From: Acidimicrobiaceae bacterium
Lineage (GTDB): Bacteria > Actinomycetota > Acidimicrobiia > Acidimicrobiales > UBA8190
DNA: 64,000 nt
Assembly (NCBI GenBank): GCA_003151475.1
Contig: PLXQ01000054.1
Location: forward strand, 62,001 to 126,000
Direction of reading: 5' to 3'
In this document: positions 17,532-25,849 of the stretch, one piece after another
How the letters are laid out: each line of letters opens with the position of its first letter
Position numbering within the stretch: the stretch's first letter is position 1
The notes under the pieces: model-generated
Database searches by the model: none
What the model was told of the DNA's origin: nothing
What the model saw: the letters and a program-made list of their open reading frames with translations, nothing else
Translations under genes and position numbers: made by a program

Positions 17532-18275
17532 CTAGGGGATCGACATCACCGTGGCGCCGGCCGGAAGGGCGAAGTCGCTGGCGGGCGGGGAGGAGGAATA
17601 GCTCGTCAGGGTGAAGCTGCTCGCGCTCGAGCCCTCGTAGGCCAGGATCCCTTGCTTGGTGACGCAGTACTTGGCGTTCTTCCCTGCCGCCGCGATGGTG
17701 GCGCAGGTGGCGGATTGCCCGGCGAAGGACGCCGTCGAGAAGGTCACGTCTTAGCCGGCGGCATGGGCGACTGCTTCTGCTTGCGCCGCCTTCAATTCAG
17801 TGAGGGCGGTAGCGGGGCTGAACAGAGCCGTCAGTGCCGACAGGGGATTGGAGGCGCCGGCGCTGTAGCAGGTCGTCTGACCGTTGGCGTTGGAGCAGAA
17901 ATACGAAGCCGTCCCCGTGTTGATCTCGCTGCCACCGCTCGACGAGAAGGCGGACTTTGGCGGTGCCTGTTCGATCGTGACCGACCCGTTCGATCCCGAG
18001 CCCGTTGTCGTGTAGACGGCCTTGAAGGTGATCTTCTCCGCTGCTTGGACCTGCGAGGACAGCGCTCCGATCTTGGAACTCAGAGACGTGCCGCCCGCCG
18101 GCGCCGTGCTCGTCGTCGTGGCGCCGGCCGAGGCTCCTGGCGCGGTCGTGGACGACGTGGACGCCGTCGGGCTCGAGCTGCCGCACGCGGCGATCACCAG
18201 CGCGAAAAGAGCGACGCCGAGGAGGGCGGGGGCGCGACGCCGGGCCGACCGGGCGAGGGACGATGTCGTTGTCAT
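17532..18275 (-). pseudogene. Lipoprotein gene interrupted by one in-frame TAA
   Basis: The start is the ATG at 18275 with AGGAG 8 bases upstream. A lipoprotein signal follows (LLGVALFALVIAAC, Cys31), then a Ser/Thr/Ala-rich linker and a domain with a Cys pair around SYFCSNANGQTTCYS. At 17751-17753 the frame meets TAA directly after AHAAG, then continues in the same frame for 72 codons (VTFSTASFAGQSATCATIAA to ATVMSIP) with another Cys pair and the same composition. The downstream part is clearly the rest of the same domain, so a single substitution (for example TAC to TAA) split the gene. The truncated 174-residue lipoprotein may still be made. Function unknown. Confidence 0.75.
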
Positions 18276-18374
18276 GTGCAAGACTCCTGATCTCGACGGC
18301 ATACGCGCACGAAGTGTAGAAGTCGGTTCTGACCCGTTGCGGATCCTGGGCATCCTCGTTGGACGGAGAGCACA

Positions 18375-18689
18375 TTGCCGTTCGTAGTAGACACGATCCA
18401 GGTCGAACCCGAGCACGTCGCCGCGTACATCGCCGCCGTGGAGCAACACGGCCTCCCGGTGATGACAGAGGCCGGTGCCGTGTTCGTCTCCTGCGCCACG
18501 ACGTCGGCCGATTTCGGTGCGCCGGTCGACGTCCAGGTCGTCTGGTCCTTCGATGATCACGCCCAGTGGAACGTCATCCGCAAGAACCTCGTGCTCGATC
18601 CCCGGTGGTACGGGTACGCGCAGACCGTCGCCGCACTGCGCACGGGCGGAACACGGCGCTTTTACTATCCGGTCGGCTTCTCGTCATGA
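18375..18689 (+). CDS. Small dimeric alpha/beta-barrel-like protein
   Basis: A 104-residue protein beginning at a TTG with GGAG about 5 bases upstream. The pattern (FVVDTIQVEPEHVAAYIAAV, a central beta strand VDVQVVWSFDDHAQW, WYGYAQTVAALRTGGTRRFY) resembles ferredoxin-like alpha/beta-barrel proteins such as the NIPSNAP/Dabb families. No catalytic residues are obvious. Its stop overlaps the next start (ATGA), and the next protein is of the same structural class, so the pair is probably translated together. The specific function is unknown. Confidence 0.7.
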   Translation: MPFVVDTIQVEPEHVAAYIAAVEQHGLPVMTEAGAVFVSCATTSADFGAPVDVQVVWSFDDHAQWNVIRKNLVLDPRWYGYAQTVAALRTGGTRRFYYPVGFSS

Positions 18690-19387
18690 TCCGGCGCTTC
18701 GAGATCTACGCCGTGGCCCCCGACGCCGATGACGCCGGCGTTTCGGCCTTCGAATCGGCCTGCGCCCGCTGTGGTCGTTTCATCCCCGAGGTCCTTCATT
18801 CTGCGGTGGGGTGGAACCGGTCGGACGCTCCCGTTCAGATGGTCTGGGAACACGCCTTCGCCTCAGCCGAGGCGTACCAGCGCTACATGGTGCACCCGTA
18901 CCACGCCGACGTCCTCGACCGTTATCTCTTGGCAGATTCTCCGGAGCGGGTGGTGGTCGACGACGGCCTCGGAGCCGGACTGGTCGGCTACAGCTGTGAC
19001 GGCCCCGTCTTCGCCATGACCGGGGGTCTGCGCCGGTTGGTCCTGCTGCGTCTCAGCCGTCAGGCGTCGACCGCGCAGGTGAACGACTTCGAACGGACGC
19101 TCGCCGGCGCGGCCGAGGCCGACGACCTGATCCTGTCGGTGGTGGGCGCCAACACCCTCGGCTCGGCCTGGTTCGACGCCGTGACGCCGGTCGGTGGCCG
19201 GCCCCGGTGGACCCATCTTTGGGAACAGGGCTTCGTCGACACCGACGGCCTGGCGTCGTACCGCCACGGTCCCTCGTCGTTGGCCGAAGCGGAGCGGCGA
19301 GGATGGCAGGGCGTCTTCGACGGCGTCGTCGAACGAGCCGTCAGCCTGTACTACGAGATCGCCGACCCCCGACCGGAGCGCGGTTGA
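18686..19387 (+). CDS. Two-domain Dabb-like (stress-responsive alpha/beta-barrel) protein
   Basis: A 233-residue protein from the ATG at 18686, which overlaps the preceding stop. It contains two copies of a Dabb-type barrel. The first (residues 1-100) ends in WEHAFASAEAYQRYMVHPYH, and the second (about 112-215) in HLWEQGFVDTDGLASYRHGP. W-EH/EQ-F-s-eaY-rY-hp-h is the usual Dabb signature. The family includes small enzymes and proteins of unknown role. The stop TGA directly abuts the stop of the convergent gene, making TGATCA. With the upstream gene this unit carries three barrel domains in a row. Confidence 0.75.
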   Translation: MIRRFEIYAVAPDADDAGVSAFESACARCGRFIPEVLHSAVGWNRSDAPVQMVWEHAFASAEAYQRYMVHPYHADVLDRYLLADSPERVVVDDGLGAGLVGYSCDGPVFAMTGGLRRLVLLRLSRQASTAQVNDFERTLAGAAEADDLILSVVGANTLGSAWFDAVTPVGGRPRWTHLWEQGFVDTDGLASYRHGPSSLAEAERRGWQGVFDGVVERAVSLYYEIADPRPERG

Positions 19388-19912
19388 TCAGGTGGTCCAG
19401 GAGTAGGCGAGCGAGATCGTCCGGGGCAGGTCGAAGGTGATGGTGAAGCTCGAAGCGTCGAGGGCCCGGGCCACGGCGGCGGCGGCGTCCTTGAAGGCCT
19501 CGATGATGTTGCCGAACTTCTGCGGTACCCGTCGCAACAGCGCCACCGCCCGCTTCAGCACTTCGGCAAATGTGGCCAGGGCCCCCATGGCCTTGTGCGG
19601 GTCCTTCGTCGCTTTGCGGCCCCACCGACGCAATGCCTTCACACCGTCTTTGGGGTCGCGCACGAGAGCGTGGGCCAGTTTCGTGATGGCGACATCGGTG
19701 TTGCCCGAGGCGACCACCGAGCCTTCGGAGTTCTTCAGGATCCGGGTCAACGAGTCGGCGCTCATACCGGGCTGGTTCCGACCGGCGCTCGGCTTCTCGG
19801 TTTCAGTTTCGGTGGCGCTCGGCCGCCCGGCACGGGGTCGGGCGCTCGCCTCGAGCAGTTCCATGGGATCGGCCGCGACGAAGCTGTCGAAGGCTTTTGC
19901 GAACTCGCCCAT
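19388..19912 (-). CDS. Hypothetical protein, 174 residues
   Basis: I do not recognise this protein. It starts with MGEFAKAFDSFVAADPMEL, then has a low-complexity Thr/Glu/Ser region (about 30-55) and an amphipathic Lys/Arg-rich helical middle with RRWGRKATKDPHKAMGAL. An Ala-rich helix (FKDAAAAVARAL) and a short hydrophobic C terminus follow. No signal peptide or membrane helix is evident. A G-rich Shine-Dalgarno lies about 10 bases before the ATG. The codon use is like its neighbours, so it looks real. Nothing nearby indicates its role. Confidence 0.6.
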   Translation of the reverse strand: MGEFAKAFDSFVAADPMELLEASARPRAGRPSATETETEKPSAGRNQPGMSADSLTRILKNSEGSVVASGNTDVAITKLAHALVRDPKDGVKALRRWGRKATKDPHKAMGALATFAEVLKRAVALLRRVPQKFGNIIEAFKDAAAAVARALDASSFTITFDLPRTISLAYSWTT

Positions 19913-20131
19913 CTTCTGGTTGCCCCCCTGTCGCCACGCTCCACGTCGCGCCTGGCGATCACCGCATCGACCGAACTTCTCATTTTACCCACTCTCCGTG
20001 TCAGTCCCGGGCGGCGACGGGCCCAATCTTCGACTTCCGCCGTAATTCCCGGTTCCCGGACTCTGCCGGCCCCAGGCCCCCGGGACCAAGGATCAAGGGA
20101 TGGCTCGGCGCCGTGTGATATCGATGCACGC

Positions 20132-20767
20132 GTGTCGCCACGTGGCGGGCAGCAAGAGGACCGCAGCTGGCCGGCCGGTCTCACCGAAGCGGTCCGCCGT
20201 GCCGTCTCCGATCACGCACCGGTCGACGCCCGGGAGCGCCAAGCCCGGACCAGGTTCCTCGACGATCTCGCCCACCTGGCCCACCCCTTCGACGAGGCGG
20301 CCGATCCCGTCCACGTCACCGGTTCGGCCGTCGTTGTCGGTCGGAGGGGAACGGTGCTCCATCTGCACAAGCGGCTGCACCGCTGGATGCAGCCCGGTGG
20401 TCACATCGATCCCGGTGAGAGTCCGTGGGACGCGGCCCGGCGCGAATCGGAGGAGGAGACGGGACTGGCCGCCACCCACCCCGACGCAGGCCCCCGGCTT
20501 CTCCATGTGGACGTCCATGAGGCGGCCGAAGGCCACACCCATCTCGATATGCGCTATCTCCTGCTGGCCCCCGACGAGGATCCGTCGCCCCCGCCGGGGG
20601 AGAGTCCCGAAGCCCGGTGGTACACGTGGGACGAGGCTCTGACCGTGGCCGACGCCGCTCTGTACGGCGCCCTCGAAGTGGCCCGGCACCAGCCCGAGGT
20701 GGGGGCCCTGCTCGGCCCCCATGGCGAGGTTCCCGACGGTGGCGGTCCTGGTGGTGGTCATCAATAA
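20132..20767 (+). CDS. NUDIX hydrolase
   Basis: The NUDIX box is complete: GHIDPGESPWDAARRESEEE followed by TGL fits G-x5-E-x7-RE-x2-EE-x-G. It follows a typical strand (GTVLHLHKRLHRWMQPGG). The enzyme should cleave a nucleoside-diphosphate-linked substrate using Mg2+ bound by the box glutamates; the substrate cannot be told. I used the GTG at 20132 (211 residues), since the frame stays open far upstream but that part reads as non-coding antisense. No strong ribosome site decides the start. The 3' end, including the stop, lies in a 25-base tandem duplication. Confidence 0.8.
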   Translation: MSPRGGQQEDRSWPAGLTEAVRRAVSDHAPVDARERQARTRFLDDLAHLAHPFDEAADPVHVTGSAVVVGRRGTVLHLHKRLHRWMQPGGHIDPGESPWDAARRESEEETGLAATHPDAGPRLLHVDVHEAAEGHTHLDMRYLLLAPDEDPSPPPGESPEARWYTWDEALTVADAALYGALEVARHQPEVGALLGPHGEVPDGGGPGGGHQ

Positions 20768-20793
20768 GGGTCCTGGTGGTGGTCATCAATAAG
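20744..20793. repeat. Perfect 25-base tandem duplication across a stop codon
   Basis: Bases 20744-20768 are repeated exactly at 20769-20793. The first copy contains the last codons and TAA stop of the NUDIX gene (20765-20767); the second ends immediately before an ATG at 20794 that could start the next gene. A recent slippage or unequal-recombination event is the simplest origin. Confidence 0.95.
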
Positions 20794-20817
20794 ATGGTGC
20801 CGGAGGCAGGAGGGCCG

Positions 20818-21570
20818 GTGACCGAGCAGGAATCAGGGGAGGCAGCCGGATCAACCGGTGACGTCTTCTCGACGCTCCTCGAGGTGCAGGACCACGACAC
20901 CACCATCGACCAGTTGCGCCATCGCCGCTCCGCGCTGCCCGAGCAGGCCGAGCTGGCCGGCGTCGAAGGTCGATTGTCGATTCTCGAGAACAGAGCGACC
21001 GTGGTCCAGACGGTCCGGGACGAGCTCGGGGTCCGCCAGGCGGCGCTGGAAGAGCAGATCGACGTGACCCGTGCCCGCCGGACCGAGCTCGAACGCCGGA
21101 TGTTCGGCGGACAGGTGTCCGCCGCCCGGGACCTTCAGGCCATGGACGAGGAGGTCAAGCACCTCGCCCACCACATCTCGGAGCTCGAGGACCGTGAGAT
21201 CGAGATCATGGAGGAGCTCGAACCAATCGATACCGATCTCAGCGCGGTCTCGACCGAGCGCGACGCCCTGCGGAGCGACCGGGCCCGCCTCCAGGGCGCC
21301 ATCGCCTCCGCCGTGGAGGGGATCGACGCCGACATCGTGACCCAGAGCGCCGACCGGGTGGCCGCCGCCGCCGCCGTCCCCGCCGACCTGCTGGCGCGCT
21401 ACGAACGGCTCCGGACCGTCCTGGCCGGAACCGGAGCGGCGCGGCTGGTCGGGGGATCATGCAGTGGCTGCCATCTCACGCTTCCCGCCATGGAGATGGA
21501 CCGGATCAGAAAAGCGCCGCCCGACGAGGTGATCCTCTGCGACCAGTGCGGCCGGATCCTCGTCCGCTGA
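20818..21570 (+). CDS. C4-type zinc-ribbon coiled-coil protein
   Basis: About 250 residues. A long central coiled coil (about 20-190) is rich in Glu, Arg and Leu heptads (EVQDHDTTIDQLRHRR, MDEEVKHLAHHISELEDREI). The C-terminal zinc ribbon has two Cys pairs, GSCSGCHL and LCDQCGR. This is the architecture of the widespread C4-type zinc ribbon protein found beside ribonuclease H or histidine phosphatase genes in actinobacteria; a nucleic-acid-associated role is likely but unproven. I prefer the GTG at 20818 because AGGAGG lies 4 bases before it; the ATG at 20794 has no such site and falls right after the tandem duplication. Confidence 0.82.
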   Translation: MTEQESGEAAGSTGDVFSTLLEVQDHDTTIDQLRHRRSALPEQAELAGVEGRLSILENRATVVQTVRDELGVRQAALEEQIDVTRARRTELERRMFGGQVSAARDLQAMDEEVKHLAHHISELEDREIEIMEELEPIDTDLSAVSTERDALRSDRARLQGAIASAVEGIDADIVTQSADRVAAAAAVPADLLARYERLRTVLAGTGAARLVGGSCSGCHLTLPAMEMDRIRKAPPDEVILCDQCGRILVR

Positions 21571-21580
21571 CACCGACATC

Positions 21581-22168
21581 GTGCTCATCCTCGTCCGTCA
21601 CGGCGAAACCGAGGCCAACGCCGCCGGTGTCCTGCTCGGTCAGACGGAGTCGCCGCTCACCGAGCACGGCCGTTCGCAGGTGGCGAGCCTGGCGCCCCTG
21701 GTCAGCGGCGCCCGTCGGTTGATCAGCAGTCCTCTCGGCCGCGCCCGGGAGACGGCCGCCGCTCTCGACCTGGACGTGCCGGTCGAGATCGACGAGCGCT
21801 GGGCCGAGATCCACTACGGCGAGCTCGACGGCCACCCCCTGGCCGGGCTTCCCCCCGAGCTGCTGCGTGAGTGGCGGGGCGATCCCGGGTTCCGGCCCCC
21901 CGGGGGCGAGACCCTCACCGAGTTGGGCCGGCGCGTACGCGACGCCTGCGAGGAGTTGTTCGCCCAGCGCGGCCAGGGCGCCCGGGGCGACGGCGACGTG
22001 GTGGTGGTGAGCCACGTGTCACCCATCAAGGCCGCCGTTGCCTGGGCCCTCGGTGCCGGAGACGAGATCTCCTGGCGCCTGCACCTGTCGACGGCGTCGA
22101 TCACCCGCGTCGCCTGGGGCGTCGACGGCCCCGTCCTGCGCGTCTTCAACGACACCCTCCCGGCGTGA
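21581..22168 (+). CDS. Histidine phosphatase (phosphoglycerate-mutase-like)
   Basis: A 195-residue histidine phosphatase. The catalytic RHGETEAN motif (phospho-His) is at residues 6-13. The substrate region has SSPLGRARETA, the acid is in the WAEIHYGELDG segment, and the second catalytic His is in VVVSHVSPIK. The family dephosphorylates small phosphorylated substrates, including the cobalamin pathway phosphatase CobC. In mycobacteria a related domain is fused to ribonuclease H beside the zinc-ribbon gene; here it stands alone 10 bases after the zinc-ribbon stop. The substrate is unknown. Confidence 0.88.
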   Translation: MLILVRHGETEANAAGVLLGQTESPLTEHGRSQVASLAPLVSGARRLISSPLGRARETAAALDLDVPVEIDERWAEIHYGELDGHPLAGLPPELLREWRGDPGFRPPGGETLTELGRRVRDACEELFAQRGQGARGDGDVVVVSHVSPIKAAVAWALGAGDEISWRLHLSTASITRVAWGVDGPVLRVFNDTLPA

Positions 22169-22175
22169 GCCGGGA

Positions 22176-22193
22176 CCGGGCGTTCCCGCCCGG
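22176..22193. terminator. Bidirectional terminator-like hairpin
   Basis: CCGGGCG and CGCCCGG form a perfect 7-base stem with a TTCC tetraloop in the 27-base gap between the convergent histidine phosphatase and dehalogenase genes. It is compact and GC-rich but has no T tract. Confidence 0.5.
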
Positions 22194-22195
22194 GG

Positions 22196-23119
22196 TCAGC
22201 CCGCCGGGTTCTTTTTCACGAACTCGATGACCGCGGCGGCTAGGGCCGGGCCGGCGTCCTCCTGGAGGAAGTGCCCGCCGCCGGCGATGGTGGGGTGCTG
22301 CTGATCCCGGGTGCCCGGTACCTCGGAGAGAAACAGGGCGTCGGCTCCTTTGGTGATGGGATCGGAGTCGCTGAAGGCGCACAGGAAGGGCTTGTCGAAT
22401 CCCTTCAGCACCTCCCAGGCGGCCCGGTTGGCGTCGCCGGCGGGGTCATCGGGCCGGGTGGGGACGAGGAGAGGGAACTGCCGGGCCCCTTCTTTGTACG
22501 ACTCGTCGGGGAAGGGGGCGTCGTAAGCGGACACGACGTCCTCCGGGAGCGACGAGGTGCAACCGCCGGCCACGATCCGGCCCACGGGGAGCTCGGGTAC
22601 CTCCTGGGAGAATTTCTGCCAGGCCATGAACGCTTCGCCCATGTCCATGTCACCGGTGGGCAGCCCGGTGTTGGCCGCCACCACCCGCCGGACGCGGTCG
22701 GGGTGCTCGGCTACCAGCCGGAGCCCGATCAGGCCGCCCCAGTCCTGGCCCACGACCGTCGCCCCCGACAGCGCCAGCTCGTCGAACAGCGCGGCCCGCA
22801 TCCATTCGACGTGGCGGGCGTAGGTGTAGTCGGCCCGGTCGGCCGGCTTATCCGAGCGGCCGAAGCCGACGAGGTCGGGGGCTACCACCCGGAAACCGGC
22901 GGCGGTGAGCGGGGGGATCATCGTGCGGTAGAGAAAGCTCCATGACGGTTCCCCGTGCATCAACACGATGATCTCGGGCGCATCGGAAGGACCCTCGTCG
23001 AGATAGTGGACGCGCAGGACCCCGTCCCCGTCGCCCGTCGGGATCTCGACGAAGTGCGGGGAGAAGTCGTAACCGGGCAGACCGGTGAACCGCTCGTCGG
23101 GGGTGCGCAGGACTTTCAT
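22196..23119 (-). CDS. Haloalkane dehalogenase
   Basis: A 307-residue alpha/beta-hydrolase that fits the haloalkane dehalogenases: HGEPSWSFLYR (55-65), then the nucleophile in GQDWGG (D126, followed by W127, a halide-stabilising residue). A second Trp lies in the cap (W167 in FMAWQKF), the acid is D253 in DSDPIT and the base is H283 in GGHFLQED. The reaction replaces a carbon-bound halogen with hydroxyl. The Asp-His-Asp plus Trp-Trp layout is that of subfamily I. The ATG at 23119 has AGGAGG 7 bases upstream. It is cytoplasmic. Related hydrolases share much of this sequence, so activity should be tested. Confidence 0.87.
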   Translation of the reverse strand: MKVLRTPDERFTGLPGYDFSPHFVEIPTGDGDGVLRVHYLDEGPSDAPEIIVLMHGEPSWSFLYRTMIPPLTAAGFRVVAPDLVGFGRSDKPADRADYTYARHVEWMRAALFDELALSGATVVGQDWGGLIGLRLVAEHPDRVRRVVAANTGLPTGDMDMGEAFMAWQKFSQEVPELPVGRIVAGGCTSSLPEDVVSAYDAPFPDESYKEGARQFPLLVPTRPDDPAGDANRAAWEVLKGFDKPFLCAFSDSDPITKGADALFLSEVPGTRDQQHPTIAGGGHFLQEDAGPALAAAVIEFVKKNPAG

Positions 23120-23189
23120 CGGAGACCTCCTGTTGGGGTGGAGACGGATCGATCGGCCCGGTGGCCGCCGAGGCGAGCGATGACGACAA

Positions 23190-24743
23190 CTAGACGTCGA
23201 GGTAGAGAAAGCCCGACGCCTCGTCGCGAAACGAGATGCCCGCGGCGCGCAGCGGGTCTTCCCAGTTGCCGGTGACCTGGAGGTCGTTCTCCTCCATGCC
23301 GTGGTCGGCCACCAGGCAGAAGGCGGTGCGATCGAACACCCCGGCGCCTTCCACGGCGTCGAGCACGGCGCCCAGCCGGGCGTCGGTGTCGCGGACCGCG
23401 GCCTTGGCAATGTCTCCGTGGGGCCCGCCCTCGTGGAAGGCGGAATCGGTGAGCGAGAAGCTGACCCACATGAACACCGGCGGGGGGTAGTCGATCCCCA
23501 GATGGCTCCCACCCCAGATGGCGGTGGCCTGGCGCAACGCCACCTCGTCGGCGAAGGTCGACCACCGGTAGCTCTCGTCGGCGTCGGCGAAGCTCTCGGC
23601 GGTGAAGGGGGGAAGTACCGAGAAGTCGGGGAGCAGCTCGTCGGTGCGCCCCTGACGGAAGAGATCAAACGTCGAGTAGTCGGCACCGCTGTCGGCCGGT
23701 TCGTTCACCGACACGGTGACCGCCCCGGGGCGGCGGCGTTTGATGGCCTGGTGGATGGTCTCCACCCCCGGGGCCAACCACCGCATGGCCTCCTGCCAGG
23801 TGGCGGGGGATTCGGTCACCACCTGTCGGCCCAGGTCCCGGTCGTACCAGGCGTTGTGCAGGACCCCGTGATGGCCGGGGTGACAACCGGTCAAGAGGCT
23901 GGTGTGGTTGGCCAGGGTCACCGTGGGCAGCGAGGCCATGGCGCCGTAGCGATAGCCCGTGCCCAGGCCGAGCAGTCGGGCCACGTTGGGTGCCTCACCG
24001 CTCGCCGCCATGTCGTAGAGCCGGTTGGGGTTGCATCCGTCGAAAAGGACGGCGACGACGTGTTGCGGGGCCGCTCCCTCATCGAGGAGCTCGACCAGGG
24101 CGTCACCGTCCTGAGAGGCGAGATAAGCATCGGGCCGCGGTTGGCCGGGGGTCCCGCTCACCCCGGGACGGACTCCCGCGCCGGCTCCGATTCCGAGCAG
24201 GGCGAGAAGGGTGGGGGCGACATCGATCAGGCGGCAGTGACGGTCCACCAAGCCCAGACGGCGGACGCCGGCGCCGGCCAGGATGAACGGAGCCCGCGCT
24301 TGGACGACGCCGAGTGAGCCGTGTTCGCCCCTGTGCTCCTGCTGGTGGTGGGCGGCGGTGTGCAAGACGCAGAGGTCGGGAGCGCAGGGGTGGTCGAAGA
24401 TCTGGGCCACGTGCTCCCAGGCATAGGGATAGCTGTTGGCCTTCCGGTCGGGATAGCCGGCCGCCAGTTCGGCCGCGAGGGGGGCGAAGCGGGTGGGGTC
24501 CTGGTCGGCCAGGGGGTCGCGACCCTCGACGCTGTCGACCTCGAAGGTCCAGCCGCTGCGGGTCGGCCGGCGCCGGAAGCGGACGGCACCGTCGATGGCA
24601 TGAGCCTCGTAGGTGTCGGGAGCGGGTGAGCTGAGAATCATCTCGACCAGGGACTCGAGGCCGGGGTCGAGCAGGACGTCGAGAGCGGCCCGCCGTCGGT
24701 CGTCCGGGGCTGTCCGGCTCGGTCCTGACGTCGTGCTCGACAC
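23190..24743 (-). CDS. Alkaline-phosphatase-superfamily phosphodiesterase with rearranged domain order
   Basis: A 517-residue protein of the type I phosphodiesterase/nucleotide pyrophosphatase superfamily. The core begins with a metal-binding Asp in VAVLFDGCNPN (D235). The nucleophile region is LPTVTLANHTSLLTGCHPG (probable T277), and VADHGMEEN lies near the C terminus. The pieces that normally follow the DHG motif, namely a His-Gly metal ligand (RGEHGSLG, 138-145), a strand (APFILAGAGVR) and DVAPTLLALLGIG, are instead at the N terminus (about 98-187). The domain therefore looks circularly permuted. No signal peptide is visible. The start codon is GTG without a clear ribosome site. Confidence 0.8.
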   Translation of the reverse strand: MSSTTSGPSRTAPDDRRRAALDVLLDPGLESLVEMILSSPAPDTYEAHAIDGAVRFRRRPTRSGWTFEVDSVEGRDPLADQDPTRFAPLAAELAAGYPDRKANSYPYAWEHVAQIFDHPCAPDLCVLHTAAHHQQEHRGEHGSLGVVQARAPFILAGAGVRRLGLVDRHCRLIDVAPTLLALLGIGAGAGVRPGVSGTPGQPRPDAYLASQDGDALVELLDEGAAPQHVVAVLFDGCNPNRLYDMAASGEAPNVARLLGLGTGYRYGAMASLPTVTLANHTSLLTGCHPGHHGVLHNAWYDRDLGRQVVTESPATWQEAMRWLAPGVETIHQAIKRRRPGAVTVSVNEPADSGADYSTFDLFRQGRTDELLPDFSVLPPFTAESFADADESYRWSTFADEVALRQATAIWGGSHLGIDYPPPVFMWVSFSLTDSAFHEGGPHGDIAKAAVRDTDARLGAVLDAVEGAGVFDRTAFCLVADHGMEENDLQVTGNWEDPLRAAGISFRDEASGFLYLDV

Positions 24744-24811
24744 GGCGACGATGGTAGGCGAGGTGGTCTCCGGTGTGCCGTGGGCTCCGGGGCGCCGTAG
24801 TGTCCTCGCCC

Positions 24812-25783
24812 GTGCGTGCCGTCGTCTGCCCGGAGCTCGGCCCCCTCGATCGCCTGGTGATCGAGGAACGTCCCACCCCGGTCCCCGGCCCCGGCCAGGT
24901 CGTGGTCGACGTGAAGGCCATGGGGGTCAACTACGTCGACGGCCTGATCTGCCAGGGCCGCTACCAGATGAAGCCAGCCACGCCCTACGTGCCCGGGGGC
25001 GAGCTGGCCGGGGTGGTGTCGGCCGTGGCCGACGACGTGAGCCGGCTGAGCGTGGGCGAACGGGTCATGGCCATGAACGGCTTCGGTGCCTTCGCCGAGC
25101 AGGTGGCCGTCAACAGCGTGTCGGTGGGGCCCATCCCCGCCGGTCTCGGATTCGGCCAGGCCGCCGCCTTCATCCAGAGCTACAGCACGGCGTGGTTCAC
25201 CATGACCCGGCGGACCTCGGTCCACGAGGGGGAGTGGCTGCTCGTGCTCGGAGCAGGAGGGGGTATCGGCCTGGCCGCCGTTGACGTCGGCGTGGCTCTC
25301 GGCGCCCGGGTGATCGCCGCTGCCTCCTCGGCCGAGAAGCTGGAGGCGGCCGTCGCCATGGGGGCGATCGAGACGATCGCCTACGAGGACGAGGACCTAA
25401 AGACGCGGGCCCGGGAGATCTCCGGCGGCGGGGTGGACGTCGTCATCGACTCCGTCGGCGGCCACCACAGCGAACCCGCCCTGCGTGCCACCCGTCGCTT
25501 CGGCCGGTTCTGTGTCATCGGCTTTGCCTCGGGACCGATCGCCTCGGTCCCGCTCAACCAGATCCTGCTCAACAACCGCACCGTGATCGGTGTCGACTGG
25601 GGCGCGTGGGCCATGAGCGATCTCGGGGGTAACCAGGAGCTGCTCGACGAGTTGGTGGCGCTGGTGGAGAACGGCCGGATCCATCCGGCGGTACCGACCG
25701 AACGTCCCCTGGCCGAGGCCGCCGCCGTGATGACGGGACTACTCGACAGGTCCCTCGCCGGCAAGGTCGTCCTCGTCCCCTGA
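24812..25783 (+). CDS. Zinc-independent NADPH:quinone oxidoreductase (MDR family)
   Basis: A 323-residue medium-chain reductase. The GroES-like N-terminal half has VKAMGVNYVDGLICQGRY and PYVPGGELAGVV. The nucleotide-binding half has LVLGAGGGIGLAAVDVG (an AGGGIG motif) and VVIDSVGG. Zinc ligands of the alcohol dehydrogenases are absent, as in the quinone-oxidoreductase/crotonyl-CoA-reductase-like group. I used GTG 24812 because MRAVVCPELG is the normal N terminus of the family; the longer reading adds an unrelated stretch. It is divergent from the phosphodiesterase gene. The substrate is not predictable. Confidence 0.87.
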   Translation: MRAVVCPELGPLDRLVIEERPTPVPGPGQVVVDVKAMGVNYVDGLICQGRYQMKPATPYVPGGELAGVVSAVADDVSRLSVGERVMAMNGFGAFAEQVAVNSVSVGPIPAGLGFGQAAAFIQSYSTAWFTMTRRTSVHEGEWLLVLGAGGGIGLAAVDVGVALGARVIAAASSAEKLEAAVAMGAIETIAYEDEDLKTRAREISGGGVDVVIDSVGGHHSEPALRATRRFGRFCVIGFASGPIASVPLNQILLNNRTVIGVDWGAWAMSDLGGNQELLDELVALVENGRIHPAVPTERPLAEAAAVMTGLLDRSLAGKVVLVP

Positions 25784-25830
25784 AAGGCCGGTCCCTGAGG
25801 CGCAAGTTCCCTGAGGCGCCGGTTCCCTGA
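25778..25830. repeat. Four CCCTGA tandem repeats beginning at a stop codon
   Basis: CCCTGA occurs at 25778, 25793, 25809 and 25825, spacing 15, 16 and 16 bases. The intervals are similar (GTTCCCTGAGGCGC-type units). The first copy contains the TGA stop of the oxidoreductase. The array fills the gap before the convergent NTF2-like gene and is followed by the palindrome GCCCGCGGGC at 25833-25842. Confidence 0.8.
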
Positions 25831-25849
25831 CGGCCCGCGGGCGCCGGCG

